From positions 12,951,431 to 13,015,430 of the forward strand of contig NC_088322.1 in NCBI RefSeq assembly GCF_910592395.1: a DNA stretch of 64,000 nucleotides, given 5' to 3'. Shown here in pieces: positions 1-13,400 of the stretch. Below the pieces are notes generated by a model that ran no database searches, was not told where the DNA came from, and saw nothing but the letters and a program-made list of their open reading frames with translations. This stretch comes from Lineus longissimus (taxonomy: Eukaryota > Nemertea > Pilidiophora > Heteronemertea > Lineidae). Position 1 is the first letter of the stretch. Each line of letters begins with the position of its first letter. The position numbers were made by a program, and so were the translations under genes.

Positions 1-2149
1 TGGCTGTAATAAATCGGTCACGACAGTTGATCAAGGGAGGACCTGCCGGGAGGGACAAGGGATTTTAGCGGTCATAATGCAATTGTGAGAAATAGACACG
101 GTTAGTAATGGAATTAGTCATTGTTTATTAAGCACTCTCCTAATTGCTTTTGGCACCGATTTGTTGAAGGAGAGTTCTGAAATGTATGTTGGGCGATGTG
201 TAGAATAACTCGACAATATTTTGTCGAAACAAAATTAAGCCTCAATTTAAACTCGTTGGAAAGTTCATTCCATTATTCCCCGCGTATAAAAAACTGCAGT
301 AGGGTATCCCACACCATCGATTTTCGAAAATGGAAAAATATCGATGACACAATTTCTCATTAGTACTGCCTTATTCTGCGAATTAAGATACGCGCAGGAT
401 CAAGAGTTTTTTTCAACATCTTGTCTTTTTCTTCAAGTCGCAGACCAAGTTACTGTGTCGAAACCCGGGAGACTAGTAGACGTCCACTTACAGGGTTATA
501 TGTATTCATATCTTGAATCAAGCATCACACAACAGCTCTTCTTTCTCTATTATTGCTATTATTGAGTAGCTTTGAGGAGAAACGAGTATTCTGTAACGCA
601 CTCTCATATCGTGCGTATTAATTGCAGTTGGCAAAACTATTTTTGAAGACCAATGCATACTTGTTGTCTGCAAGCTACTGATTTACTGTTCTAGGTAGCT
701 CAATAGCATTACGGCGATGCTGAATGCATTAGCAGGCCATTTGTTTACTGTTATTGACCATTAGGGAGTATTAGTCTACAGAAGAACCACTTGGGAATCG
801 ACTTCGTGACCCAATCCTTTCAACGCAAATGGCCAACACTGTCAATAGATGAACGTCTTATAGTTAAGAGCCAGGTCCTCTTGCTGAAAATCTTAAAGTT
901 GAAAATGAATTTGAATTTGAATTTTCCAATATTGTGTCAACATTTTAATCAACATCGCGTTATGCACGCTCATATCATTTGTAGGTCAATTTTCATCACG
1001 TTTGCGTGACTAGTTACTGCTCTGCTGTTGTTTCTATTCTGCCGTAAAAGGTTTGATGTTTGAAGTTTGAAAAATATGAGTGTGATCATAAAGCAACGAG
1101 GTGCAAACAGGAAGAATATGATGCTGTTTTACATTGAAACATTTTGTTTCCTTTACAGTTCGTTTGGTTATTCTCCAGAGTATCGTAAAACAGTAGACCT
1201 GGGAATCGGCCTCCTGCTGCTAACACATGGTGGATTTTAAAAAATTGGAATAGAAAATTCGTTGCAATTAAAGGCAAACAAACAAATTCATTAGAAATCC
1301 TCAATATTTTCCCAATGGTAAATGCAATTTGCCATCATTAACCTTGAAGGAAAAAATTCCTCGACCATCCAAGTAGTTAATTGGAACATCGTCAATATTG
1401 AATTCCAATGGCTCTTCACGTGTTCAAGTGTACCTTTCAAGCTACTGCGTAATGACTGGAGTAGATTTTTCGTAAAATGGCAGCAGCGTTTAGCTGCGTG
1501 CCATCGAAATGTTACCCACTCAACGATCATCAAATGTGAAAAAAAACGTAAAATACAAATAAAACGAAGTTTAATTTCTCGCGAAAGGATGCAAACCAGC
1601 AGGTTCAAGCATGGTGACATCGTTTCTGAAATCATAGTGGTGAACGAATGTGATTGGAAAGGTTGCAAACTTTGAAAGATGGAATTCCCGTGGATCTGTT
1701 GAGAATGAACAATTAACTGATTCTTATTGATATTAATTTGATTTTTACGATTTACTAAATTTACGAGTTTTTTTTTCGGCCAGTGAATTTCGTACGATCA
1801 CTTTACAATAAATAGCTAGAGTAACGCGTGCCACGAAATCACATAGAGCTAATTATTTTCGTTATTTCACTGGTGTGTAGTATTGGCTTGAATTTTTGAT
1901 CTGAAAACAGGATGAGGTAATCATGGCACGGTTAATGTGCTACACTACAGTTGGCTTTAGATATATTATTGATTAAATGTGAGAACGTGAGAATGTTATT
2001 TTGTTAGAAAAAAAAACGTTTTATAGTTATAACGTGGGTGCAAACTGAATTTTATATTGTAAACCTGAAATCAGTATGCACCTTCGCGTGCCTTGTGTCG
2101 TATTTTTAGTGCTTCAATTGCAATTCAATACTGTATCAAGAGGGTTCTT

Positions 2150-2207
2150 CGTCTCGAGCAGATCATTTTGAAAGCGGCTAGAGTTCTAACAGATGTGTCA
2201 CAAAGAG
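2150..2207 (+). repeat. Short diverged repeat, copy 1
   Basis: The block starts GTCTCGAGCAG, continues TTTTGAAAGCGGC and ends near ACAGATGTG. The same order of motifs recurs at 2811-2865. It may be a small piece of an interspersed repeat. Confidence 0.4.
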
Positions 2208-2810
2208 ATGTTGGTCACCGTTAGTGGTAAATTCAACCGCCTTGCATTGCCAATTCCATTAAAAGCCAGAGGTACCTCGGGCTAATTCATAACCATGGCA
2301 CTTTATGACATGTTACATTCATAGCATCACCCCTATTCTGCTCTTTCATCCAATAATGATAGTGGGGCTTAAGGGTACTTTTATGGTATGAAAATATTGT
2401 TGTAGATCGGAAGTAATATAAATATAGCGGCGAATTTACTTCCGATGACCTAAGGAAATCTTACCAGTGCCATTAGTAATATCGTATATGCACTTTTCAC
2501 AACACAAGAACGGATCAGTTGGCACCAAACTCGAAAGTGAAACATTCTCTGTCAGACGATGCAAATCTAATCTGCTATATACATGAATATGTCAACTGCG
2601 GGGAAGAGAAGAATATAGGCCATGATGAATTAGGTGATATCGCAGCATAATAAAAACTTTCCCTCAAAAATAGCTGCACGATGACCAGATTTACAAATCA
2701 CGAAAATATTCAATGCAATCATCAGTCATTTTTTTTCATTTTATTTTTTGGCGAAATACCGGCAAAAGACATAATGCATGTTTTCCGATATGGCATCGTC
2801 TTTGAGGGAT

Positions 2811-2865
2811 AGTCTCGAGCAGTTCGCTTTGAAAGCGGCAACTATTGTGTTATTACAGATGTGGA
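2811..2865 (+). repeat. Short diverged repeat, copy 2
   Basis: This is the second copy of the 2150-2207 block, sharing GTCTCGAGCAG, TTTGAAAGCGGC and ACAGATGTG in the same order. Confidence 0.4.
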
Positions 2866-5800
2866 GACGTGTCGGAAGTATCGCAAAAGGCTAACTCCAC
2901 CGCGATCGAAGGGCGGAAACAACTGTTTTCTCATCAAAATACATAAAAACATGAATTGCAGCACATACAGATTCCGTTCTCATTATGCGAGGGCCAAGCT
3001 TTTTCTGCCCCCTACATTTTCCGAGCAAGGCTATATACAAAAACAAAACTAATGAGTATGCGTGCTGTACATCTCGATGTGGTAATTACTTCTGAAGAAC
3101 TGTTTGCGTGGTAGGGGGATAGAACATGACATTTCCCTCAGCCGTGCCAAATCAAGCTTTATTAAAAAGGATCCCGGGGTAGTTGCGTGGGGTGGGGATG
3201 GTGAGTGTGATAGAGTAGTGTACTTGCACTTAACGTAACTTGGATAATCTTGTTAAAAAAACCCAGAAGAAGCCAAAATGAATACATGCATATGCATTGA
3301 TAGAGAAAAATGAAAGTAGTATCATAAAAATGATAATAACTAGTAGACTTACATGTACATAGTGCTAAATCCAACTGGTTTCATTCACCCAAAGCCCTTC
3401 ACATTATTCCCCCTTGCATTTAGCCTATACGTCATGATTCAAGCTCCATTCTCTTGACAGGACTGGTCCGAGCCGTAGCTATACAGCACTCAGGACTAAC
3501 ACTCATATTTTGCAATGTCTACCAGACCTAGATTTGTGTATGATGGTAAACCTAACAAACCCTGCTAAGTAAATGCCCACTCTCATTTGCTTATCATTCA
3601 GTGTGGCCGTCACCAGGTTTTATGTCAAACTGTATAGTCCTATCAGCTGACAGTCATACAGTGCTATTGATGCTGTCACCGAGATATACTTGGATCTGGC
3701 ATGGAACTGTATTATTTCACTCGATCAATGTAGAAATATATCATCGTCTACATGTCGGTTCCAAATTAAACTTTTGTGGTCAATTTATTTTGCATCTTCA
3801 CTGTATACATTTTGTGTTTACATTACACACCGGTACTGTATTGCACTCTGCAATGTACTAACATATCACCTCTGCAAATGATAAATGATAGGAGTGGGCC
3901 TGGGGATGTATCTATAGTAAACTTCGTGAGGAGATGCTTCTGCCGGGTAGTGTTAAGTTCACCTTGTTTCACAGCTAACAAACCGCACGTAAGTGATGAA
4001 TGATGTCTTCGTTGTCAGTATATACAATACCTGTTTTGCAATGCATGCATTTACGCAGGCTATGGACTCGTTTTAGAAGTCAACTGCTTCATATAAGATG
4101 AAAACGGGAAAAGACGGTGGTTAAATACATCTTTAAAGCATAATGTCAACAGAATGCAACATATTCAAACATTTTATTTGGTCAACATTTTACAATTTTA
4201 CAGACACTTGTACATTTACTGGTAGTTATTTCACGTTTACCTACGCCAACTCAGTGTCAAAGCATACACGGAGGTTCATTACACGTTGAAGGAAACTGGT
4301 GACAATTGGTAACAAAGTAAATGCTTCGATAAAATGTGGACAGCGGGGGTGCACGAACACGAACACGACGCCTTGTGTTGATTTTTTATATTTATATACA
4401 CATAATGGACTCATTTTCGCTGATGGAAAGTCACATTGTTCGAGTCACCTAGTACAACAGGAATAGAAAAAAAATGTCAGCTGCTATATGTAAATAATAA
4501 GGCCCGAAACCTGTATGAGAACGGGCCCTAAAGCTGTGCATTTGTAAACGAACTCTATTGTAATGCCTATGCGTAGAATAATGGATAAATAGGCTTGATG
4601 AAACAAGCGTTACACCCAATAAACCCAATAAACCTAGAGATGGAAGCTTTTTGAAAACATCTCTGACCACCGGTTTAAAAAAGCACCATGAGTCTAACGC
4701 ATTGTGACAGGGGAAGATGATAATTCAAACACTGATCGCCTTTGCCGCAATCTCAGTCGTGGGGGATCAAAAAGTCGAGCATGTTGATGACCCTCGATCC
4801 ATCTCGATGTGCCTAAATCCCTTCGGCAATAATGTGTAATTGGCTTCTCAATGCAGACGAAAAGAATATAATTGACCATTCGTTGCTTTAGGGTGGTTAA
4901 ACAAAACCGCTGTGTCACGCCATATTTTTCAATTCTGATGCGGTATGTGTGAGTATGGCTCATCGAGGCCGCTTGAAGTTCAAATTTACTGAACTGGAAT
5001 CAGTAGTCACACAATGTGAAGCGTCGAATGCAAATGACCTTTGGCGTATCACCTTTTAAACCGAGTTTGATCGTTTAACTTTAGTTCCTTTTCGGTTTTT
5101 TCAATTTCTCCTATTCTTCACACAACTAACTTGGTATGACGAATCTCGCGAAAATGTTTCAGGCATTTTAATGCTTTACCCTTATATTGAAATGTTCAGT
5201 GCACAGTCATGCAAAATCGCACTTCTCTGTGACAAAGGCGCCATCGAGTGATTAGTCTGTCTCTCCTCAATCCTCTGGCCGTGACTTCCGGCTGGTTTCA
5301 ACCGATCTCGATGACTCGTTGATTCTGCTCGACCGCCCTGCTGCAGACTTGGTCGATTATCTTTCCTTCGACGAGTGCGAAGTGATTGATTCCAGCCATA
5401 CCGATTCAACACAAAAATATTTTGTAAAGGCAACTGACAGACGAGCAGTCTATATCACCCATTGCGTAGTCTCAGAACCTGTCCCACATTATATCAGCAT
5501 CATCCGTGCAACGCGGACGCGGGTCGAAACTAAGACGCTGCTAAATAGCCTATACCGAGCAAACGTTTTTGGGTCGACTTTCAACCAATCCTTATTGTGA
5601 TGACAAAAGCAACACTGGCCTTGAAATTATTCTGCTGTTGATAAGGTTTGTCGTATGCAGTCGTTACTATTAACAATGATGGAAGCAGTGTCAAAAGCAC
5701 CAGTGTAAATCACTCTATTCTGCGTCGGAAAGGTATTTTTGACACACCCTAAAATAATTACAGCTACTGGCAGCTTAAAAACCGTAGAATCATAAATCAT

Positions 5801-6023
5801 TAAAAGTTTATTTTTTGAAAACAAATTTTATTAAACTATTCGGACTGATCGAGAATTATCCTAATGAGTATGTTATCCATACAAATTAAAATAAAACACC
5901 GACAGCCCATAAAAAAGTTGCCCACCTAATCGGCAGCTGGTTCTCATCAACTTACTGACAATTCAAATTTCGCAGTCGGTCAATTAAAATACAAGAATTG
6001 CACTGTTGAGAGAACTGTTTCTC

Positions 6024-6140
6024 AGTACAAGACCAGTGCTCGTAGATCTACCGCTCTACGTTACGTCCGCACACACGCTCTCGCAGTTTGAAAGAATCTG
6101 AAATTCGCAACCACTAACTAAAATCGTTGTTTTTAAACTG
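6024..6140 (+). repeat. Dispersed repeat, copy 1
   Basis: About 115 bp beginning AGTACAAGACCAGTGCTCGT is similar along its length to 7247-7362, with shared blocks such as CGTAGATCTAC, CTTGCAG/CTCGCAG, TTTGAAAGAAT/CTTGAAAGAAT and AAATTCGCA. It is non-coding and is probably a diverged copy of an interspersed repeat. Confidence 0.6.
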
Positions 6141-7246
6141 AAATGTGTGGTTTCAATTTTGCTTTTTAAAAGATACAAAGTTTACCAGGTGAGAATGTGG
6201 TACGTCTAGATTATTGTGAAACAGAAAAAAGTCGTTTGCGAAAATCTTCACGCAGTGATCGCGAGTAGTATTACTCATTAACGTTCGTTTTTTTCTTACT
6301 CTAAAACGATGTGCTTCGTCGAGGGCTGTTGCTGTGTGATAGTTCTCGAGGTCCTAGTTGTCATACGTATTTTGCAATTGAACAACCACAGTGCACGTAA
6401 AGTAACAACACCTGTCATTAATATATAGTCTTAGCCAAACACAATTAACAGCGCTCGTAGTATGTTCAGACATTTTCGGAATACTTTGGTATTTTTTTTG
6501 GTAAGGGCTGCGTCTTGAATGGAGATACAGTAAACATAAGGGCATTTTAGGTATCGGATGTTGGTACAAAGTGTATGAAACTTATTATATGTCGTTTATC
6601 TCAGAAATGCTTCTAAAACTGGTCAGCATACTGCAGAAAGCTACCAACAATGGAACCTGCACGTTCTGGCTTCTTCACTGTAATTACTTCACACTGCAAC
6701 GCTGTATTGGGTATCGATAATATTTATTAAGTTTATGTGAGAATAAGTTCAGTTGGGGGCAACCCAGCAATAGGTAATTTCGAAGCGGTTTTACCTATAC
6801 TCTGCATCCTATACGCAAGAGACAGGCGGCAAGCCTGTTCCAAGCATTGTTGCGTTAGAAGGTGGCATATTTACCCAGTATTCGGGTCACATATCTTAAA
6901 CATGCCTGAAGATGAATGGGATAACCTCGGATAACCTCGTGTAGGGTTTCAAGGTAATGTAGTACACCACGCAGTTTGATATGCTTCTTTTGTAAACGAG
7001 AGCTTTCCATGGTTAACGAAATGGCGGCAGGACCAGCATCGTATTTACTTCACCAATGAAATGCATGTTTGGGTCGATAAACCCCCACACGCTATATAAG
7101 AAAAGTTAGGATGAGTTTCTGACTCCGATTTCATATCGGAGTCATAACGTGATATCTATTCGCCCTACGGTAGCTAAACTAAAGAACATTTTCAAATATA
7201 AAAAATATACAACTCAAGAATGGCATACTTTAACGAACTTGTGCTC

Positions 7247-7362
7247 CGTACACGACCAATGCACGTAGATCTACTGATAGGTTACTTCCGTACACATGCT
7301 CTTGCAGCTTGAAAGAATAAAAAAATTCGCAGCCGCTAATTGAAAAATGTTGTTTTCCAACA
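7247..7362 (+). repeat. Dispersed repeat, copy 2
   Basis: This is the second, diverged copy of the block at 6024-6140, in the same orientation and about 1.2 kb away. Small indels separate the copies. Confidence 0.6.
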
Positions 7363-9548
7363 ACAACTTAAGGCGGAATACAATTACCCCCACCCAAGAC
7401 CCCTTCTCAAAAACAGGTAGCCAACTTTTCTATCGGCATTCATAATACCTGCCCTATCGAGATAAAGAAATACCTTCCTTTCAAAGTAATCAAGAAGAGG
7501 TAGAACAATATCTGGCGACAGTTCCGTTCATTATATTCGCATTTTCTCGTATTGTCGTCAGTGTTATGTCAATCCGCATGTAATTTAGGAAAATGCCTTG
7601 TTTGGCTCTCTTGAGGAATGATATCTTGGTATAATACGATCGAATGCGTGATATCAGCTTTTCGCACTTCCCATCAGTAAGACATCATTTCCAGTAGTAA
7701 TGAAGACGGTGGAACAGTAATTGACAAGGGAGGAACCCGTCACACTTCATAGGGAGGCTATCCCATTGAGTCTGATTTTGAGATTCTAGTGTCTGATTCG
7801 TCGTATTGGCATTCTTTATCTGGTAAAATTGCAAGTCGCGCTGTAAACTTTACAGGCTCATATCCAAATGTAGTGTTGCGATTCAAATTTATAAACCGGT
7901 AATACGTGCTGCAATAAATCCGTCAGAATCAATATTTTTGGCTTTTGAAATTAGGGAGCGGAAGATGTTTATTTGCATTATGATGTTGAGCAACCTGAAC
8001 TGGCGGATTAGAACATGAGCAATCCTGCGTCACAAATTCCAGAACCGCTCATTTTTGCGTCTGGTTGTCCCCACTGTGCGACGTAATCACCCCGTGGGAA
8101 AGTGACATGACTTACGCGCGACCTACGCGCTGGGTAGCTCGTCGACGACGCGATTTACGGCGGCCAGTGATGTATATTTTGACGTGACATCCATTACACC
8201 AGTTTCTTTTAATGATTTGCGTTACTATTGCGATTGATGAAGAAAATAACATCTTCTAATTACAAGTAATGATTTCTCAAGCTTGCCACAAAGAACGTTA
8301 GTTAATCAATAGTCGGTGCCAAAAAACGTCCATTTATCATAATGCTATCGTAGCTGGTAATCGAGAACGAAATGTTGTCAGAAGAAGGATAATCACTGAA
8401 GATCCATACCTTGAATTGGAAAAACCGTTCATCCAATTTTTGCTGCTCTTCTTTTCATTTTCGCTATTTACCTGGTTGCAACAATTAATGAATAAATCGC
8501 ACCATCAGAAATCATTTTATGGATTAAAATGTCTGTGCTGTTTTCTTGTAATGCTTGAAAACACAGTCATAGACATGTCAGCCTCCGAAACGACCAAATC
8601 TAGCACCGAAGTTCATCAAAATCACGTGAAGTTTTCGTGCCTTGTTTTGGCGTCATTCTGTCTGCTACAGCAATAGTTTTCAGTGACAGTGTTATTATAT
8701 CCTACTCCTCTAAACGAAATGAAATGTTGAATCAGTCAAAAGAGATCGTGAGTATAAAGTCTTAATTTGGATTAGTGTTCGTAATGTTAAAACCATTTGT
8801 CTTGTCTAGAGAAAACGGATATCCTTTTTTAAATCACAGATCTTTTACATCACGAGCTTATCCCGCAATAGAATTCTGACCATGGCGTTATGAAATTGCC
8901 GATGGTTAAGCATCTCTTGTGGAAAGAGTATTATTATTTTTGCCGACGTTTTGATGATATGCAACCATTCATGCGATAATGATGGAATGGGATAACAATA
9001 AGAAAGTCAATGAAATATTGCAAATCAGTTACGGGCAGTGATCATTCGTGCTGCCGCAGATGGCAACGGACACGAATCAATTAATTTTGAAAAGGTCGTA
9101 AAATAAACCGAAATAATTACCACCAACTAATTCATCGAAACGGCACATGTCGTTAAATTGTCGTTCGTATTATTCTGTATAATCGAATACTTCATTGCAT
9201 CGTTAATTTCAATTTCGATGTCGCTTATCACCACGATAAGCTCCCCCATGCATGACCTGGAACACTCGTTACTATCAACTTTGCTTAGCGACCCCTCTAT
9301 CTTAATAAACTACATGCATAACTTGTACGGGCCGGCAGTGCAAGACAGGCATCCACCATTAAGATATGAGTATAACATTTGCCAAATTATATCGCGCTGG
9401 CAAGCGTCAATGCTGCAATTTCAGATTGCGAATTATGGTGACCTGAAGCTTGTGTGAAATAAAAATGTCGCTCTCTGTCACACAAAGTTCATATCGCCAT
9501 AGCTTGGCTATTACAGGCGAAGAAAATCTCCACTCTAACATGAAAAGT

Positions 9549-9630
9549 TCTGTGGTTCAACGGTTAGAATGCTGGACCTTCGATCCGGCGGTCATGGGTT
9601 CGATTCTCCGTATATCCACGACTTTTTTTT
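9549..9630 (+). pseudogene. tRNA-like sequence with Pol III terminator (tRNA pseudogene or SINE head)
   Basis: The stretch has a D-arm-like segment (stem GTTC with GAAT around loop AACGGTTA), a 5-bp anticodon-type stem (CTGGA with TCCGG) and a B-box-like GGTTCGATTC, and is followed at once by eight T residues, a typical Pol III stop. The T stem pairs poorly, the base at position 33 would be C rather than the usual T, and the acceptor stem pairs only with a bulge. I therefore read it as a decayed tRNA or the head of a tRNA-derived SINE, not a working tRNA. Confidence 0.45.
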
Positions 9631-10377
9631 ATTCATTTACTTTTTTATTCAGTCATGTACATATAGTGTTATAAGTATTATCGTTATCATCATTATCAAT
9701 ATAATTGTTATCAAGTACACACTGATTTCAGACTGTAACGAAGATGTCACCAATACTGAGTGTTAATATTATTTTAAATGGTTCATGATCAGACTTTGAG
9801 AGAACTAAGCATATGTCACATTGATAATCAGACGACTGATATTAAGAACGAAAACTTGCACACCACCGCTGGTAGTATCAATAAGGCCCTCTAAGGATTA
9901 ACGCAATGTCCACGACAACACCTTTAAGCAAATTGATACTCACTGCATGATAGTTACAAGTTACCTTGAGCTTCTATAGCAGTGTATCTTTTTATAGTGT
10001 TGCTCTGGAACTTATCAGAAAGATAAGGATACTTAAACAACTGATTGCGATGTTTTCGATGCGATGAATTGCTGAGTTAGCTGCCTCTCTGCGGTACTTT
10101 GAGAGGGTCAGAATGATTAGGATCATATAAAATTTGTTTATTTCAAAGGCTAGTAGCAATACTTGTTTAGCTACCGTAGACGATTGGAAAGATAGCGTAC
10201 CTAAGGCTATCTGCAATTAGACCAGGGGGATATGCTTAACAGCACTCAAATATTCTAATGAAACTGGCAAGATAAAACCAATAAATATATATCATATCCA
10301 TGTTTTATTTATTAGTTATTCCTGTGAGCAATGGTAGTAGGATTATTATGTCTGTGGGTGTTAACTATTTATAGGTA

Positions 10378-10455
10378 TTATTCCTCGTAGAACATGACAT
10401 AAGCCACAAAGCCCGCAGTGTTGGGGCCCACATAGAGCGCCAGACGCACTTGTAA
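10378..10455 (-). CDS. Candidate terminal exon of an unidentified gene
   Basis: On the minus strand an acceptor-like CATATTTTTTAG is followed by 25 open codons and a TAA stop. The predicted peptide reads like folded protein: it contains VRLALYVG and ends FVAYVMFYEE. The stretch is richer in G+C than its flanks. No upstream exon was found and the family is not recognised. Chance remains a real alternative for so short a stretch. Confidence 0.3.
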   Translation of the reverse strand, partial: LQVRLALYVGPNTAGFVAYVMFYEE

Positions 10456-13400
10456 CTAAAAAATATGTTTTCTTCCGATGGCAAGCACATTTTGGTCATT
10501 GACGGCCCAACCAATAATACTGCTCGTAGCAATAAACTGATGATGCGAAATCTACCGGATGTTGCGTGCCATAATAAAAAATGTGTGTTTGATTTATCCT
10601 CTATGGGTTGTATGAAATAATAGATAGTTATTTGGGGAAGATGCACAATGTCCATTTACCCTAATCACCTCATAGCGACCGCGTCTTTCAATTAAAAAAT
10701 GAACCGAACGTACAGGAGGTCAGGAAATAGCTCCCTCCCTAATAATTTCATTCATCCAGACGGCGTAATCTTACACAAAGTATGGTTTTCTTCCCCCTCA
10801 GTCGAAAAGATCCTTTGATAATCTGCCACTGAATTAGCAAGAAGCCGCAGAAGAACTTCAACGAAAGTAGGATTCTGTCAGTTATGGTAGAAGTCGGTTC
10901 TAGGTCTTCACAGGTGATCATGAAATGTGGGGGCTTTACTGACGTGTTCTAATAACTTGCTTCACTTTTTTGCGTAGTTCAGCTTATCTGGTTTGCGGTT
11001 AGGAAGATACTTCATAATTCGGTGGAAAGAACCGGTTATTTTAAGTCTTAATGTGAACCGCCAAATGTTTGTGCCTTTCAATTCTTGTGATTCATAATTT
11101 GGGCGATTAACCACAAATCAGTGCTGCCACACAACTGTCACTGTTATGGAGTCTTAAAATAATTGCTCACATGTCCTCATCTTAAACGAGTACCCAAAGT
11201 CATTCATCGGATATTACCGTAGGACCTTGAGTAAATAGTTGGAAACGAGTGTTGGAAGGCATATTATTCTATAAACCTCGATTGCGAACCGGGTTTCTGA
11301 AGCCTTGCTCAGTTGAGAAATGAAGTGTCCTGCTCTTTTTAGACTATAACAAGTGCTCTTTCACTAGGTGGGCATAAGTCCCCTCCGGTATGAACGAAAT
11401 CTCAAGCACTGCTCCCTTTCAAGCCTACCGTATCATTAATTTATGATCTTGACATATGATTGCCATCCGCGGCAATTAAAATGAAACTAAAACACAATAA
11501 AGTATCGGCGGAGAAAAACTATTGGAAGGATATCGATCAATTAGTTTAATTGGATACTTAAGCCGATAAGCTAGACTGCTGGAGCCGCAATATGATAAAA
11601 CTAACAGAATGAGTTCGAACGATCTCATTCTCTCATACTTTCGTTTCATCTGGAATAAAAAAAGAATGACAAATGTAACCCGTCACAACAAAACGAGGCG
11701 CATGTTGCTCTGATCTTGCTGGTTGAGGCGGACTGATTGTTCATTTTACTGCTGTCTGCATTTTGTGCACTGTGGGTGCAGCAGTGTCTTCCATTTTCTT
11801 CTGATGCCATATTTCCGCCACGCCCCGAGTAATGCTACGTTGGGGTCTGACCAACTTTTACCATTGCCACAACTTGACGTTTATCAAAACTGAGTTACCC
11901 TATTCACATAATGGTAACTGCCAGCATCCCCCCCCCCCTTCCACCTGCTTCCCCGGTACTTGGCAAGAAATAATAATGGTTTCTTTGTATCAATTCCTCC
12001 AGTAAATCTCTGAAGCATTCCAACGAAACACGGTTTGCTCCGAATTGTTTACGATTTTGGCCATTTGTATACTTGGAGGAAAGGAACACATCTATCAACA
12101 GGCCTACCACTTCCTACATTCATCTCATCTTTAGCTTCAATGGAACCACCAATGCAAGTTACCTGATGATGTGTCTAAAATGCTTGGGTGGCAATATCAA
12201 CCCGCTAGTGAAATGGAACCTCAGGTGCGCTCGTATGTCGTGGCACTTACGTATGCCTTTCAACCATAGGTCTTTAGCGTGTTATGGTAACCTGCAGGCT
12301 AAGCTAAGTACACAGGGTGCATAAAAACAGACAAATGGATTTTTGTCATGATAGGAAGGCATGAAATTGTATACATTCCTTTACCGCTTTTTGCCTGCTA
12401 CCCTGATGTGAAGCAACTTCACCCCACATTCAACTTAATGACGTCACTCGTAGTATACTAACATCTAAAGAGTATCTTGGGTCATTACTGTTATCGAATT
12501 ACGAGGTAATAGATGCAAGTAATGAGTGTCAACAAAACTTCAAAGGGGCATTCTGGGCGGCAATTATGCAGTCTACAAAGTCGTGGCCAAGGGAAGATGC
12601 CATCGTTGAGACATTGCCATACGCTGCTGCAGGCTGCTGACGAGGTTTAATATCACGGTTGGTTGAATGGTCGACAGGACTACGACTGCCATTTCGCCCA
12701 AAAAGCTCCTGATCGTGACCTACCAGCTCGTACAGTTATCACAATTAACCTCATCACAATGATAATTAAATTGTCATTTCGATGACAGCTGAAATGGAAT
12801 GTCAGTCATATATTTGTCATATATTGTATGACATTGCCCAGAGTCTGAACCGGGATTTCAGTCAGTCCAGTTGCTGCGTTAACTGGACCACACTTGATCT
12901 GAATATTCTCAGGCGAAGACCGTGGTTGTCTGACGCAATTAACATGTGTTTACCGAGTACACCGCGATACCCCTTGCGTGATCAAAATGCTTGATCTCTT
13001 GCAGTGGATGTCATCAAAAATAGGTCGAATGATGGCAGTAGCCTCTGGCTGTTCTTTAAGATTACCCGGAGGAGGTTGGCTCATATTATCATATCTCTCG
13101 ACAAACCAGACATAGCCTTCCGATATTTTCATCAATAAGAGAGAGGGGTCCTGTCAATTTCAAGGAATCAATGCAGAATAATTTCAGTCGACTATTGTAA
13201 CGTGAAATATTTTTGTTCAAAGGTTCCCTGTAATGCAGGAACAGAACATCGGTCAGTAAAAAAACACAACATATTCCGAATGAGCACGATAATTTTGCTT
13301 ATTTCTTTAACGATGGGTCCACCCGTTTTTGTTGCAATATCATTGGTATCGGCAAGTTGCTATTGAGAAGCCGATATCGCTGTATCTTGCCAATTAGTCG

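Larger units (their letters stand above)
1..9548. other. Non-coding AT-rich stretch
   Basis: No exon with convincing splice sites or protein-like composition was found. Short open frames such as those near 1.3-1.67 kb are open on both strands and resemble no family. Two diverged duplications are noted separately (6.0 and 7.25 kb; 2.15 and 2.81 kb). Confidence 0.6.

Noticed and set aside
1291-1675. Open frames of 117-125 codons on both strands
   Set aside because: Both strands are open over the same bases, neither resembles a family, and no splice sites or start context support coding.
6295-6335. Short match (AAAACGATGTGCTTCGT) to sequence beside the DIRS 5' ITR at 29525
   Set aside because: Only 17 bases match and the flanks differ, so it does not support a second DIRS remnant.
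9158-9457. 99-codon frame with a hydrophobic start on the + strand
   Set aside because: It might be a signal peptide, but the rest matches nothing and no donor or neighbouring exon was found.
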